This document shows positions 8,226 to 17,004 of a DNA stretch of 64,000 bases, in pieces. The notes under the pieces are model-generated. The model saw only the letters and a program-made list of their open reading frames with translations. It searched no databases and was not told where the DNA came from. A program made the translations under genes and the position numbers. This DNA comes from Desulfobacteraceae bacterium (GTDB taxonomy: Bacteria; Desulfobacterota; Desulfobacteria; Desulfobacterales; Desulfobacteraceae), in NCBI GenBank assembly GCA_024225635.1, contig JAAEMK010000847.1:60402-124401 (forward strand), given 5' to 3'. Positions within the stretch are counted from its first letter, which is position 1. Each line of letters opens with the position of its first letter.

Positions 8226-8825
8226 ATGAGTGACAAGAAAATCGACATTTCAAAATACGATATTTTCACCGGCGAACCCAATTCCTCCTGGAACCAGGAT
8301 GACATCAACGAACTGGTCGTCAAATTAGCCGGAGTTCTGGCCGATTCCAGCGCACCAGGCAGTTCCAGGAAAAAGATGTCCTACAGCATCTCCCCCCTCT
8401 CCCAGGTCCTGATCAAGAAAACAGCAGAGGAGACAGGCACCACCCAGGGAAGCATTGTCGAGACCGCCCCCCTTTTGTTTGCAAAGGTGGCCATGGATTC
8501 CCTCGAGCGACGGGCAAAAAACCTGAAGACCCTGAAAACCCTTCATCAGCAAGTCACGAGGTCATTGCGCACCTTTGCAACCCTTGCCCCCCACCTTGAG
8601 CCGTTCACCGGACAGTTGGAGACCCTCATGGATGAAATCCTGGAAATGGAAAAAGAAGCCGTGGCGGACAGGAACTACCAGGGCGTGGACCCTTCAGGAT
8701 ATCCCACCCTGAACAAGTTGAAAACCGGGAACGGGGAGCGGGAACCGCCCTACAACAAAGAGATCACGGATTTTCTACAGGAGAACAAACTTCTCGCCTC
8801 GTTATTTAAACAATATAAGGAGTAG
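8226..8825 (+). CDS. Hypothetical cytoplasmic protein, 199 aa
   Basis: I do not recognise this family. The frame can be extended to a TTG at 8157, but the ATG at 8226 has an AGGA eight bases upstream and is preferred. There is no signal peptide or membrane segment. Residues about 20-80 (WNQDDINELVVKLAGVLAD ... SQVLIKKTAEETGTTQGSIVE) and the long helical stretch 80-145 look helical and soluble. It ends four bases before a methyltransferase gene whose ribosome binding site (AAGGAG) overlaps its stop, so the two are cotranscribed and may act together. Confidence 0.65.
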   Translation: MSDKKIDISKYDIFTGEPNSSWNQDDINELVVKLAGVLADSSAPGSSRKKMSYSISPLSQVLIKKTAEETGTTQGSIVETAPLLFAKVAMDSLERRAKNLKTLKTLHQQVTRSLRTFATLAPHLEPFTGQLETLMDEILEMEKEAVADRNYQGVDPSGYPTLNKLKTGNGEREPPYNKEITDFLQENKLLASLFKQYKE

Positions 8826-8829
8826 AAAA

Positions 8830-9642
8830 ATGATCAAGCATGCCTTGAAGTCAACCATGATGTCACTCATCTGCCTCAAGTCCTATGGCCAATGGAGCGC
8901 CGAAAAAGCCCATGACCTCATCTACCAGGGCCATGACAGAAGCGACTGTTTCAAAAAAATAGTCCGGACCGCGTTTGGTGATGAATTCCCGGAGGATGCG
9001 GATGCGTTCAGCTTTGTAACCCTCACGGACCTGAAGGAGACGGCCGCCCATCTCAATATCGCCCGGGGAGAAACCTTTGCCGATCTCGGCTGCGGACGGG
9101 GAGGCCCGGGCATGTGGATCGCCCGCAGGACCGGCGCCGATCTCATCGGCATCGATATCTCAACATCCGCCCTTGCGTCGGCAAAAAAAAGGATTCAGCA
9201 CTTCGGCCTTGAAAAAAGGGCCGGATTCAGGCCCGGAAATTTCTATGAAACCGGCTTGGCGGACAGTTGCTGTGACGGCGCAGTCAGCATAGACGCCCTG
9301 TGGCATGCCCCCGACAAAACCCGGGCCCTGGAGGAGATTGCCCGCATATTGAAACCCGGCGCCAGATTTGTCTTTACAACCTGGGACGGCAACATTCCTT
9401 TTATGCCCAAGGATCACAAGGGGCTTTTGGAAAATTCAGGATTCGAGGTAGAGGTTTACCGGGAAACACCCGGATGGAAGGAAAGGCAGCTTGCGGTCTA
9501 CCATGGCATCCTTGATTCAAAGGAGGAGCTGATACACGAAATGGGTAAAAAGCACGCTACGCCAATAATAAAGGAGGCAAAATCCGTCATACCCTTACTT
9601 GACACAAGCCTGCGGGTGTTTGTTGCAGCAAGGAAACGCTAA
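8830..9642 (+). CDS. SAM-dependent methyltransferase (class I)
   Basis: A 270-residue Rossmann-fold methyltransferase. Motif I is FADLGCGRGGPG at about 84-95, followed by the acidic ribose-binding turn LIGIDISTSAL; motif II region is DGAVSIDALWHAPDK, and the post-motif segment is LEEIARILKPGARFVFTTW, as in UbiE/small-molecule methyltransferases. The N-terminal ~70 residues (SYGQWSAEKAHDLIYQGHD) are an unclassified substrate cap. The substrate cannot be inferred. It is coupled to the unknown protein just upstream and followed by a hairpin. Confidence 0.82.
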   Translation: MIKHALKSTMMSLICLKSYGQWSAEKAHDLIYQGHDRSDCFKKIVRTAFGDEFPEDADAFSFVTLTDLKETAAHLNIARGETFADLGCGRGGPGMWIARRTGADLIGIDISTSALASAKKRIQHFGLEKRAGFRPGNFYETGLADSCCDGAVSIDALWHAPDKTRALEEIARILKPGARFVFTTWDGNIPFMPKDHKGLLENSGFEVEVYRETPGWKERQLAVYHGILDSKEELIHEMGKKHATPIIKEAKSVIPLLDTSLRVFVAARKR

Positions 9643-9651
9643 AAGCAGGAC

Positions 9652-9686
9652 AGGGGCACCCTTTGGTTCAACCAAGGGGCGCCCTG
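9652..9686. terminator. Hairpin between convergent genes
   Basis: Nine pairs (9659-9667 with 9671-9679) plus five more (9653-9657 with 9681-9685) form a long GC-rich stem separated by one mismatch. No T-run follows on either strand, so it may be a bidirectional terminator of weak type or an mRNA-stabilising stem. Confidence 0.45.
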
Positions 9687-9717
9687 GCAGTATCGCCTCC
9701 AGTCACACAGGGTCTAT

Positions 9718-11382
9718 CTACTCGTTAATTAACTTCCCGTTGCCGTCGGTTTTAATCAAATAAACATTCGTATCAGCTCCCCCGCCATAGGAGTCGGTAT
9801 TTCCGGCAATAACATATCCGCCATCCGCGGTCTGTTGCACGGAATGGGCAGAATCGGACCATTTTCCCCCAAAGGTCGAGGACCATATCTCATTGCCGCT
9901 GCCGTCGGTTTTGATCAGATTAACATCTGAGATCCAGACGGTACTGCCGGGAGGAAGTTCCGATCCGGATGTCCATCCGGCGATAATATATCCGCCATCC
10001 GTGGTCTGCTGCACGGAATCGCCGTTTTCGAACTTTATTCCGTCAAAGGTAGCGGACCAGGTTTCATTACCGCTGCTGTCGGTTTTTATCAGGGATGAAT
10101 CCGTGCCCCCCAGCTCATTGGCGCCGATGATATATCCGCCGTCCGTGGTCTGATGCACGGAATAACACGCTTTATCACCAAACGTTTTAGACCAGGTTTC
10201 ATTGCCGCTGCCGTCGGTCTTGACCAGATACCCCTCTTTATAATATCCCTTCGGTCCCGCAATGATATATCCGCCATCCTTGGTCTGCTCCACGGACAGA
10301 GCTTCATAGTTATCCGTGCCGCCATAGGTTTTAGACCAGGTTTCATTACCGCTGCCGTCGGTTTTTATCAGATAAAAATCCGAGGTGTTGTCATACAAAC
10401 TTGTCGATCCGGCAATGATATATCCGCCATCCGCGGTCTGTTGCACGTACTTTCCGCTATTGAAATATTTGGAACCAAAAGTTTTAGTCCAGATTGTATT
10501 GCCACTGCTGTCGATTTTAATCAGATAAACTTGTGACCCCTGAGAAACAAAAGATTCTGTCGTTCCTGCAACGATATATCCCCCATCCGTGGTCTGCCGC
10601 ACGGAATTGCCATAGTCGCTATCCGAACCGCCGAAGGTGGCGGACCAGATTTTTTTCCCGATGCCGTCGGTTTTAATCAAATAAACATCCCTATCAGATT
10701 CAGAGGAACCATAGGACTCTGTCCATCCGGTAATAATGTATCCGCCACCCTCGGTTTGCTGCACGGAATTGCCATAATCGTCATCCGTGCCGCCAAAATT
10801 CGCAGTGAAAGAAAGCTTTTGCAGTGCAGTGTCAATCAACTCCATTGCCGATGCAATCGTGGCATCATCATCTGTCACGTTAGCAATAAAACCCGTGAAC
10901 CCATGCGGATCAGTACATGGCGCAATGACATCAGCACAATAGTTGGACACTTCAACTCTATTGTTGAACTGATCCTGGGCCGCACCGGCGTTCACAGGTT
11001 CTATAGCTGCGTTAATCAAGCTGGTGATTGTGGAGCTTTTCGACACTCCACGGTTGAGTTCTCCCACCCAATAGTCAATACCTGTCTTATCATCGGCATA
11101 GGTTTTACCAAGGGTGTTAAAATAAATGTGCTCAATGAAAGCCTGGTTTGAGTCCAGGGCCGTTCCGAAATAATTTTTTACATCCGTACAGTTCAGCATG
11201 GAACCGGCTGCCTCATCCATATTGGTTGAGTTCATCCAGTATGCATTGCCATCCCCCTCGGAAGCCCTACCGAGAAGCGAAACATAAAGCTGTGATACTT
11301 CGGTTTGAGTTAAAGCCGCCCAGGCAGAGCTGGCGAACTGGGTAAAAAAAAGCATACATAATGTAAGAAAAATTCTTCTCAT
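9718..11382 (-). CDS. Secreted DUF4214 protein with seven beta-propeller-like repeats
   Basis: A 554-residue exported protein. The chosen ATG has AAGGA upstream and opens a signal peptide (MRRIFLTLCMLFFTQFASSAWA). Residues about 25-150 resemble DUF4214 (LYVSLLGRASEGDGNAYWMN ... FIEHIYFNTLGKTYADD ... GIDYWVGELN). The rest is seven tandem repeats of about 45-50 residues of the form TFGG...G.SVQQT.DGGYIIAG...YLIKTDGSGNE.WS, consistent with a propeller or solenoid. DUF4214 is common in adhesins and S-layer-type proteins. It diverges from the SIR2-CHAT gene. Function unknown; a surface or adhesive role is plausible. Confidence 0.78.
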   Translation of the reverse strand: MRRIFLTLCMLFFTQFASSAWAALTQTEVSQLYVSLLGRASEGDGNAYWMNSTNMDEAAGSMLNCTDVKNYFGTALDSNQAFIEHIYFNTLGKTYADDKTGIDYWVGELNRGVSKSSTITSLINAAIEPVNAGAAQDQFNNRVEVSNYCADVIAPCTDPHGFTGFIANVTDDDATIASAMELIDTALQKLSFTANFGGTDDDYGNSVQQTEGGGYIITGWTESYGSSESDRDVYLIKTDGIGKKIWSATFGGSDSDYGNSVRQTTDGGYIVAGTTESFVSQGSQVYLIKIDSSGNTIWTKTFGSKYFNSGKYVQQTADGGYIIAGSTSLYDNTSDFYLIKTDGSGNETWSKTYGGTDNYEALSVEQTKDGGYIIAGPKGYYKEGYLVKTDGSGNETWSKTFGDKACYSVHQTTDGGYIIGANELGGTDSSLIKTDSSGNETWSATFDGIKFENGDSVQQTTDGGYIIAGWTSGSELPPGSTVWISDVNLIKTDGSGNEIWSSTFGGKWSDSAHSVQQTADGGYVIAGNTDSYGGGADTNVYLIKTDGNGKLINE

Positions 11383-11565
11383 TGTCTCTTTTCCTTTTAT
11401 AAAGTTAATGACGGTCTCCGGGTTAGGTATCAAAAAAAAATAGAAATAACAACTCTCAGAAAATCACAGTTTTTTCTTGTAATCCTATATCTAAATGTTG
11501 GATAACCGTTATAGTGGTAAGCACCTGCCTGAGACTCTGCAGATCTGAAAATGAGGGAGACGCGA

Positions 11566-14500
11566 ATGGCCGAATCAGATACACTGAAACGCTTCATAGA
11601 AATCAAAAAACCTGTTTTATGGGTTGGCGCGGGCCTTTCCATTGACGCCGGGCTTCCAACGGTTGGCCGGCTTGCGGATCAGCTTTGGGATGAATATGCC
11701 TTTACCCCAAAGCCGCCGGAAAAAGACCCCTATGCCTTGATCGATGCTTTCCATAGGCAGGAGGGGAAGGGGGATTTAAACCATGCCCTGTCAAAGATTA
11801 TTCCGGCCGGTGTCAAAACACGTCCTTCCCACCACGCTTTGGCGCGCATGGCCAAAGCGGACTGTTTCTCCGAAGTCATCACAACAAACTATGATAAACT
11901 GGTGGACAATGCCTTTGCAGAGCACGAAGTGGATTATTTGCCTCAGATACTGGACGGCAACCAGGAAATCCGGAAAGACGAACGCCTGCGGTTGTTTAAA
12001 ATCCATGGGGATGTTTCCGATTGGAAAAAAGTTATTCTGACCGGGGAGTCCTACAGCACATTCAAGGACCGTTACCGGTTTTTATACAACCAGTTCAATA
12101 CCCTCCTTACCCAAAACCCGGTGCTCTTCATCGGTTGTTCAATGCTGGACGACCGGGTTTTAGACTGGCTTGAGGCCCTGTCGTCCGAAGCTGCGGAATT
12201 AGTCCCCAGCTGGATGGCCATATTGACCACCTCCGATCAGGAGATACTCAAGCAGCACGAACGATCCTCCGGCAGCACTGCCTGGGAGATTCTGCACAAA
12301 ATTTCTTTTCACGTTCTGAATCTGCCCGATTACGCCACCCTGCCCCTATGGCTCGAAAACATTGCCCGGAAGATCGCCGGATACGATACCCAAAGGCAGG
12401 AATTGATCCTCAATATCCATACAACGGACAAATCCGCACCCGGAAACTGGCCGGTCACCCTGGACGGCCATGAAGTTGTACAACCTGCGCTTCCCCTGGA
12501 TGACCAAGGATTCATACAGAAGCTTGAGCAATTGGAAGATATGATCCACCGTCCCCTGCCCTGCGATTCCAAAGGCGTCATGGAAGACAAAGATAAGAAA
12601 CTGGAGGCGGAAATTTGCAAATACGCCGTCTCCATCGGCACCGCCCTGGCAGGTATTCTCGATGCCCAAGGGCGGCGGGCAGTCCTGGCAGCCATGAACG
12701 GCAACACCATTCCATTGCTGCGCATCGTCGTTGACGGTAATCAAGCCGACCGTGTCCTTGCCTTGCCCTGGGAACTTTTATGGCTGGACAGCCGGTTCCC
12801 GGTTGAAGAGGCAAAACTGGACATCGTCCGTGAGGTAAAAAAAGCCAATGCGCCGGGCCTTGATCCCCGGTCATCGGCCCTGAAGGTCCTGGTCCATATT
12901 GCCGCCCCGGAGGATGACGCGGGCCAGGGAGCCCTGATGTACGAAGAGGAGGCCTACCGCCTTGTCCTTTCCATGCAGCAAGCCGCCGGAAGCGCTGTCG
13001 CCTTTACCGACCTGGGCAGTGTCAGGGACCTGGTTCGGGGCGTGGAGCGCATCGATCCCACCGTGGTTCATTTTACGGGCCACGGCAGTCCGGGCACACT
13101 GCTTTTCGAAGACAAAACGGGAGACAGGATCGAGGTCCCCATTTCGGAATTGCTCAAGGAGCTGCGCACCTCTGCCGTTGGCGGGCAACCGGCCCTGCCC
13201 CGGGTTTTCTATCTGGCGTCCTGTTACGGGGCATCCGGCAAAACGGCCTCCGCCCCGGCTCCCCAAGGCTTTAAGCAGCTCAGCGAACTGGGTGCTGTCA
13301 AAGGGGAAGGCGCTTCCACCGCCGCCACCCTGCAAAGGGAGGGATGCCCTGCGGTTGTGGCCTATTTCGGTCCCGTGGGGGATCAATTGTCCACCCATGC
13401 GGAGGTAGCCTTCTATGGCGGCCTGGTCAAGGGCAAACGGCTCACCGAATCCGTCAGAAGCGCCCGCATCACCATGGCCAGGCCCCTGGGGGAAAAAGAT
13501 CTCATGTACCGCTACCCCCTGGGCTGGGCCCAGCTGGCACTTTACCTGCGGGGCGACGATCTCCCCATCGCCGAAAAAGACGCCGTTGCGGATGATCTCC
13601 ATGCCCTGGAGCAGGAACTGTACCGCGCGGATTCACCTGTTCATTCCCTGGATATGCTCAGGTCCGGCACAGACGGTTTTATCGGCAGGCGCAAAGACCT
13701 GGCAATGCTAAGGCAGCGCCACATCAGGGGCAGGCGCATATTCGTCCTCCATGGCCTGGGGGGCATCGGCAAAACCGCCCTGGCGGTCAACCTGATTCCA
13801 AAACTCAGGGTTAAGCCGGACAGGGTCATGCTTCTCGATGCCGTCCGGGCGGAAGAAGCAGCCGATCCCGTTCAAGACCTGTGGGAACAGCTGGCAGATC
13901 AAATTCAAAAAGCGTTCCCCGGTCTTTTGGCAAGAATACTCGATGCCCACAAAGAGAACCAAGACCCGCTCACAATGTTCGACGCGCTCATCAAGGATAT
14001 GGATGCGGACAAACCCTGGCTCATTTATCTGGACAACGCCGAGTCCCTGCAAACCCATGTAACATCTGAAACAGGCGACCTGGGCGCCTGGGACTCCCCC
14101 GGTATGGATAAATGGTGGCGCATTGCCGCCACCGGCACAACCCATGGCGGCCCCCTCACCCTGGTAGCCACGACCCGCTATCTGTTGAAAGACTCCGACA
14201 GGCAAAACAGCTGGGCCGTAGGCGTACTTCGCTCCGCGGATATTGCGCGGATGATGCGCTGGTTTCCATTCCTGCGGACAATGCCCCATGCACAGAAAAA
14301 AAACGTAGTTGAATGGCTCAACGGCCATGCCCGGGCCTTGATCTACCTCGAAGGTTTGCTGAAAGAAATCATAGATCCGCTTACCCCGGAAAATGATATC
14401 TCCGCCGACACATGGCGGAAGGCCATTGAAGAAGCCCTGCCCGGAACAGAGGGAAAACTGGTGAGTGAGGACCTGTTGCTATCACACATCTGGAAACGCC

Positions 14501-15624
14501 TCGACCCACCGGCCCAAAACCAGTTGCGAGCCCTTACCGCCCTGAGGCGTCCCGCTCCGTTGGATGCCGTAAAAAAACTCGGAGACCAAACCGCCCGGCT
14601 CGAAAACCTGGGACTGCTCACCAGGTTTCCCGGGGAGTTCCGCAGCATGCATGCAGTTGTCCATGGCTTCGTGAAAAAACAGGTCGGCAAGGCCCGCCCG
14701 GAAGACCATTTACCCATCGGCCTCTGGTATAAAGATGCCTACGAAGCTGATAAACAACTGCTTTCAGCCGAGGAGGCTGTCTACCACCTGGTGGAATCCG
14801 GAAAGGCCGATGAAGCCGCCCCCCTGGCAGCAGATCTGGCACGCCATTACCGCAAAAACCTCCGTTACGCCGAGGCCGGGCATGTGCTGGATTCCGTCAT
14901 TTCCCTTTCTCCCACCGACGAACTGCTCGAACCTCTTCTCCAAACAAGGGGCAACCTTTATAACGATCTCGGCCGATACGAGCTTGCCGCCGATGATTTT
15001 CAATCTATGATCGAATCCGTCAGCAAACGGGACTCCCCAAACATTGAAGAATCTCAAGGGTTTCACGGGCTTGCCAACGCTCTTTCAAGCTTAGGCAGAT
15101 ATGAAGAGGCCGTTGAGGCATATAATAAATCACTGGAAATCAAAAAACAGGCATACGGCACTGAGGAACACCCTGAATACGCCGCATCGCTTCACGGGCT
15201 TGCCAACGCTCTTTCAAGCTTAGGCAGATATGAAGAGGCCGTTGAGGCATATAATAAATCACTGGAAATCAAAAAACAGGCATACGGGAGTGACGAACAT
15301 CCTGAATCTCTCCCCACCCTGACGAACTTGGCGATAACATTTTCAAAGATGGGACTGATCAATCAGGCGTGCAGTGAAATGGACAGGGCCTTATCCACTG
15401 CCAAGGCATTGGGACTTCCTTTCTATATAGGTAACATCATGTTCTTGTATGCCCAGGTGGAATCCAGTCGTAACACCCCCAAAGCCATATCCATGGCCGA
15501 AGAGGCAAAAAAAATTTTGTTGCAGGTATTTAATGCGTCCCATCCCACGGTGCAAGCTGCAAAAAGGTTTATCTCCAAGTTGAAAGGAGAGACGGAGACG
15601 GGGCAAGAAAACCGGTGTTCTTAA
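11566..15624 (+). CDS. SIR2-CHAT-STAND NTPase-TPR fusion protein, putative defence effector
   Basis: A 1352-residue multidomain protein (start at 11566 preferred over 11551 because AGGGAG lies just before it). Domains in order: SIR2-like NAD-binding domain, about 10-275, with GAGLSIDAGLP, TTNYD and KIHGD (His147); CHAT caspase-like protease, about 340-665, with the dyad His506 (HFTGHGS) and Cys553 (LASCYGASG); STAND/NB-ARC ATPase, about 700-1060, with FIGRRKDL, Walker A GLGGIGKTA (730-738), Walker B WLIYLDNAE (818-826) and the ATTR sensor; then TPRs to the C-terminus. All key residues are intact. By analogy with Avs-type STAND sensors and SIR2 or CHAT effectors it likely triggers NAD depletion and/or proteolysis on phage sensing. 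That role is inference. Confidence 0.85.
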   Translation: MAESDTLKRFIEIKKPVLWVGAGLSIDAGLPTVGRLADQLWDEYAFTPKPPEKDPYALIDAFHRQEGKGDLNHALSKIIPAGVKTRPSHHALARMAKADCFSEVITTNYDKLVDNAFAEHEVDYLPQILDGNQEIRKDERLRLFKIHGDVSDWKKVILTGESYSTFKDRYRFLYNQFNTLLTQNPVLFIGCSMLDDRVLDWLEALSSEAAELVPSWMAILTTSDQEILKQHERSSGSTAWEILHKISFHVLNLPDYATLPLWLENIARKIAGYDTQRQELILNIHTTDKSAPGNWPVTLDGHEVVQPALPLDDQGFIQKLEQLEDMIHRPLPCDSKGVMEDKDKKLEAEICKYAVSIGTALAGILDAQGRRAVLAAMNGNTIPLLRIVVDGNQADRVLALPWELLWLDSRFPVEEAKLDIVREVKKANAPGLDPRSSALKVLVHIAAPEDDAGQGALMYEEEAYRLVLSMQQAAGSAVAFTDLGSVRDLVRGVERIDPTVVHFTGHGSPGTLLFEDKTGDRIEVPISELLKELRTSAVGGQPALPRVFYLASCYGASGKTASAPAPQGFKQLSELGAVKGEGASTAATLQREGCPAVVAYFGPVGDQLSTHAEVAFYGGLVKGKRLTESVRSARITMARPLGEKDLMYRYPLGWAQLALYLRGDDLPIAEKDAVADDLHALEQELYRADSPVHSLDMLRSGTDGFIGRRKDLAMLRQRHIRGRRIFVLHGLGGIGKTALAVNLIPKLRVKPDRVMLLDAVRAEEAADPVQDLWEQLADQIQKAFPGLLARILDAHKENQDPLTMFDALIKDMDADKPWLIYLDNAESLQTHVTSETGDLGAWDSPGMDKWWRIAATGTTHGGPLTLVATTRYLLKDSDRQNSWAVGVLRSADIARMMRWFPFLRTMPHAQKKNVVEWLNGHARALIYLEGLLKEIIDPLTPENDISADTWRKAIEEALPGTEGKLVSEDLLLSHIWKRLDPPAQNQLRALTALRRPAPLDAVKKLGDQTARLENLGLLTRFPGEFRSMHAVVHGFVKKQVGKARPEDHLPIGLWYKDAYEADKQLLSAEEAVYHLVESGKADEAAPLAADLARHYRKNLRYAEAGHVLDSVISLSPTDELLEPLLQTRGNLYNDLGRYELAADDFQSMIESVSKRDSPNIEESQGFHGLANALSSLGRYEEAVEAYNKSLEIKKQAYGTEEHPEYAASLHGLANALSSLGRYEEAVEAYNKSLEIKKQAYGSDEHPESLPTLTNLAITFSKMGLINQACSEMDRALSTAKALGLPFYIGNIMFLYAQVESSRNTPKAISMAEEAKKILLQVFNASHPTVQAAKRFISKLKGETETGQENRCS
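15062..15287 (+). repeat. 97-bp perfect direct repeat encoding two identical TPR units
   Basis: Bases 15062-15158 and 15191-15287 are identical over 97 bp with a 129-bp (43-codon) period. Each encodes HGLANALSSLGRYEEAVEAY and the following helix. The silent positions are identical too, which points to recent duplication or gene conversion within the sensor region of the fusion protein. Confidence 0.9.
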
Positions 15625-15685
15625 AAATGGTTTTCTGGTATAGATGCGGACTGAACTTACGATGCGTTATTCAGAAAGGAGAACC

Positions 15686-16561
15686 ATGAAAAATCCCGTC
15701 CCAAGAACCGCCGCCATCCACGACATGTCAGGCTTCGGCAGAGCCTCCCTCACGGTGATCATCCCGATCCTCTCCAACATGGGGGTCCAGGTATGTCCCT
15801 TGCCCACGGCGGTGCTCTCCACCCATACCGGGGGATTTGACAATTACAGCTTTACGGACCTGAGCGATGCCATGCCGGCCATCATAAATCACTGGAAGGA
15901 ACTTGGGATATCCTTTGACGCCATCTACTCGGGATTTCTGGGCTCTTCAAGGCAGGTGGACATTGTCTCCGGGTTCATAGACGACTTTTCAAGGCCGTCC
16001 CAGCTGGTGGTGGTGGACCCGGTGATGGGGGACAACGGCAAGCCCTACGCCACCATGACCCGGGAGCTGATGCTGAAAATGCGGACCCTGGTGAACAAGG
16101 CGGACATCATCACCCCCAACTTCACCGAGGCGGCCTTCCTGCTCGACGAGCCCTTCCGGGAGGAGGTGAGCGAATCAAAGGTCAAGGAGATGCTCCTGAG
16201 GCTTTCGGAAATGGGACCGAAAACGGTGATCCTGACCAGTGTGCCCGTGCCGGGCAATAAAAAGGTGTCGTCGGTGGTGGCCTTTGACCGTGAAGACGGC
16301 CGGTTCTGGAAGGTGGACTGCACCTATATCCCGGCTCACTACCCCGGAACCGGGGATGCCTTTGCCAGCGTGATCGTGGGAAGCCTGCTTCAAGGGGACA
16401 GCCTGCCCATCGCCCTGGACAGGTCGGTGCATTTTGTCTCCACAGCCATCCGGACCACCTTCGGCTACTCCTGCCCCTCCCGGGAAGGGGTGTTCCTGGA
16501 ACGGGTGCTGCCCAACCTCAACGCCCCGGTCACCGCTTCCAGCTATGAAATCCTGGACTAG
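15686..16561 (+). CDS. Pyridoxal/pyridoxamine kinase (ribokinase family)
   Basis: A 291-residue PfkB/ribokinase-fold kinase that phosphorylates B6 vitamers to make or salvage pyridoxal 5'-phosphate. Start at 15686 has AAAGGAGA upstream. Diagnostic segments: AAIHDMSGFGRASL at the N-terminus, PTAVLSTHTGGF (vitamer pocket), VVDPVMGDNGKPY, the ADIITPNFTEAAFLL segment, and the catalytic GTGDAFAS anion hole with its Asp near 230. Length and motifs fit PdxY/PdxK-type kinases. It lies 61 bp after the SIR2-CHAT gene with no terminator between, so read-through is possible, but a functional link is not shown. Confidence 0.88.
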   Translation: MKNPVPRTAAIHDMSGFGRASLTVIIPILSNMGVQVCPLPTAVLSTHTGGFDNYSFTDLSDAMPAIINHWKELGISFDAIYSGFLGSSRQVDIVSGFIDDFSRPSQLVVVDPVMGDNGKPYATMTRELMLKMRTLVNKADIITPNFTEAAFLLDEPFREEVSESKVKEMLLRLSEMGPKTVILTSVPVPGNKKVSSVVAFDREDGRFWKVDCTYIPAHYPGTGDAFASVIVGSLLQGDSLPIALDRSVHFVSTAIRTTFGYSCPSREGVFLERVLPNLNAPVTASSYEILD

Positions 16562-16599
16562 TATTAATTTTTTGCGAATAAGCGATATCTCAAAACTCG

Positions 16600-16656
16600 C
16601 CGGGGCTTGCCTACAGGGCCTGTAACCAAATTGCAGGCCCCGGAGCTTCGGCGAAG
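16600..16656 (+). terminator. GC-rich hairpins after the pyridoxal kinase gene
   Basis: CCGGGGCTTGC at 16600-16610 pairs with GCAGGCCCCGG at 16633-16643 (one G-U), with a 22-nt loop, and CTTC-GGC-GAAG follows at 16646-16656. No T-run follows, so termination is only a possibility. Confidence 0.35.
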
Positions 16657-16755
16657 GGACGGTTGACTTAATCCCCGGGATGCTGTATGTCAATAGAAGG
16701 ATTCACGATGCTGATTTGTTAGTTTGACTTGGATAATCTTGTGAAGGATTTCAAA

Positions 16756-17004
16756 ATGTTTTACGAAGCTATTTACGCACCGCAGGAAACCGCAAAGCTG
16801 TCAGACAAAGCTTTGAAATTTGTAGGTAAACAGGTAGCCATCCAGGATGGAGGTCAGGAGGAGCTGACACCCGGCCATGCAACGGTTGTCTATATAGCCT
16901 CCCCCAGTTTCGGACTCATACCGAACCACGATCTCAAGTCCATTACCTCCATCCCATACAGCCGATGGACTGAATTATCGGAGCGGAACAAACGGGAACT
17001 TTAG
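16756..17004 (+). CDS. Hypothetical protein, 82 aa
   Basis: A small soluble frame not assigned to any family I know. The ATG at 16756 has AAGGA eight bases upstream; TTG at 16729 and GTG at 16741 are alternatives. The sequence (KFVGKQVAIQDGGQEELTPGHATVVYIASPSFGLIPNHDL) looks like a small beta-rich domain. Its stop overlaps the stop of the pyruvate kinase gene on the other strand by four bases. Preceded by hairpins, so probably its own transcript. Moderately likely to be real because of the ribosome binding site and normal composition. Confidence 0.5.
   Translation: MFYEAIYAPQETAKLSDKALKFVGKQVAIQDGGQEELTPGHATVVYIASPSFGLIPNHDLKSITSIPYSRWTELSERNKREL

Noticed and set aside
9718-10830. CRISPR array
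   Set aside because: The repeated DNA is long, in frame and diverged, and encodes protein repeats with a signal peptide upstream; there are no short identical repeats with unique spacers.
11566-15624. Type III-E CRISPR TPR-CHAT (Craspase) partner
   Set aside because: Order and partners differ: CHAT precedes a STAND ATPase and TPRs, an SIR2 domain is present, and no Cas gene or array is nearby.
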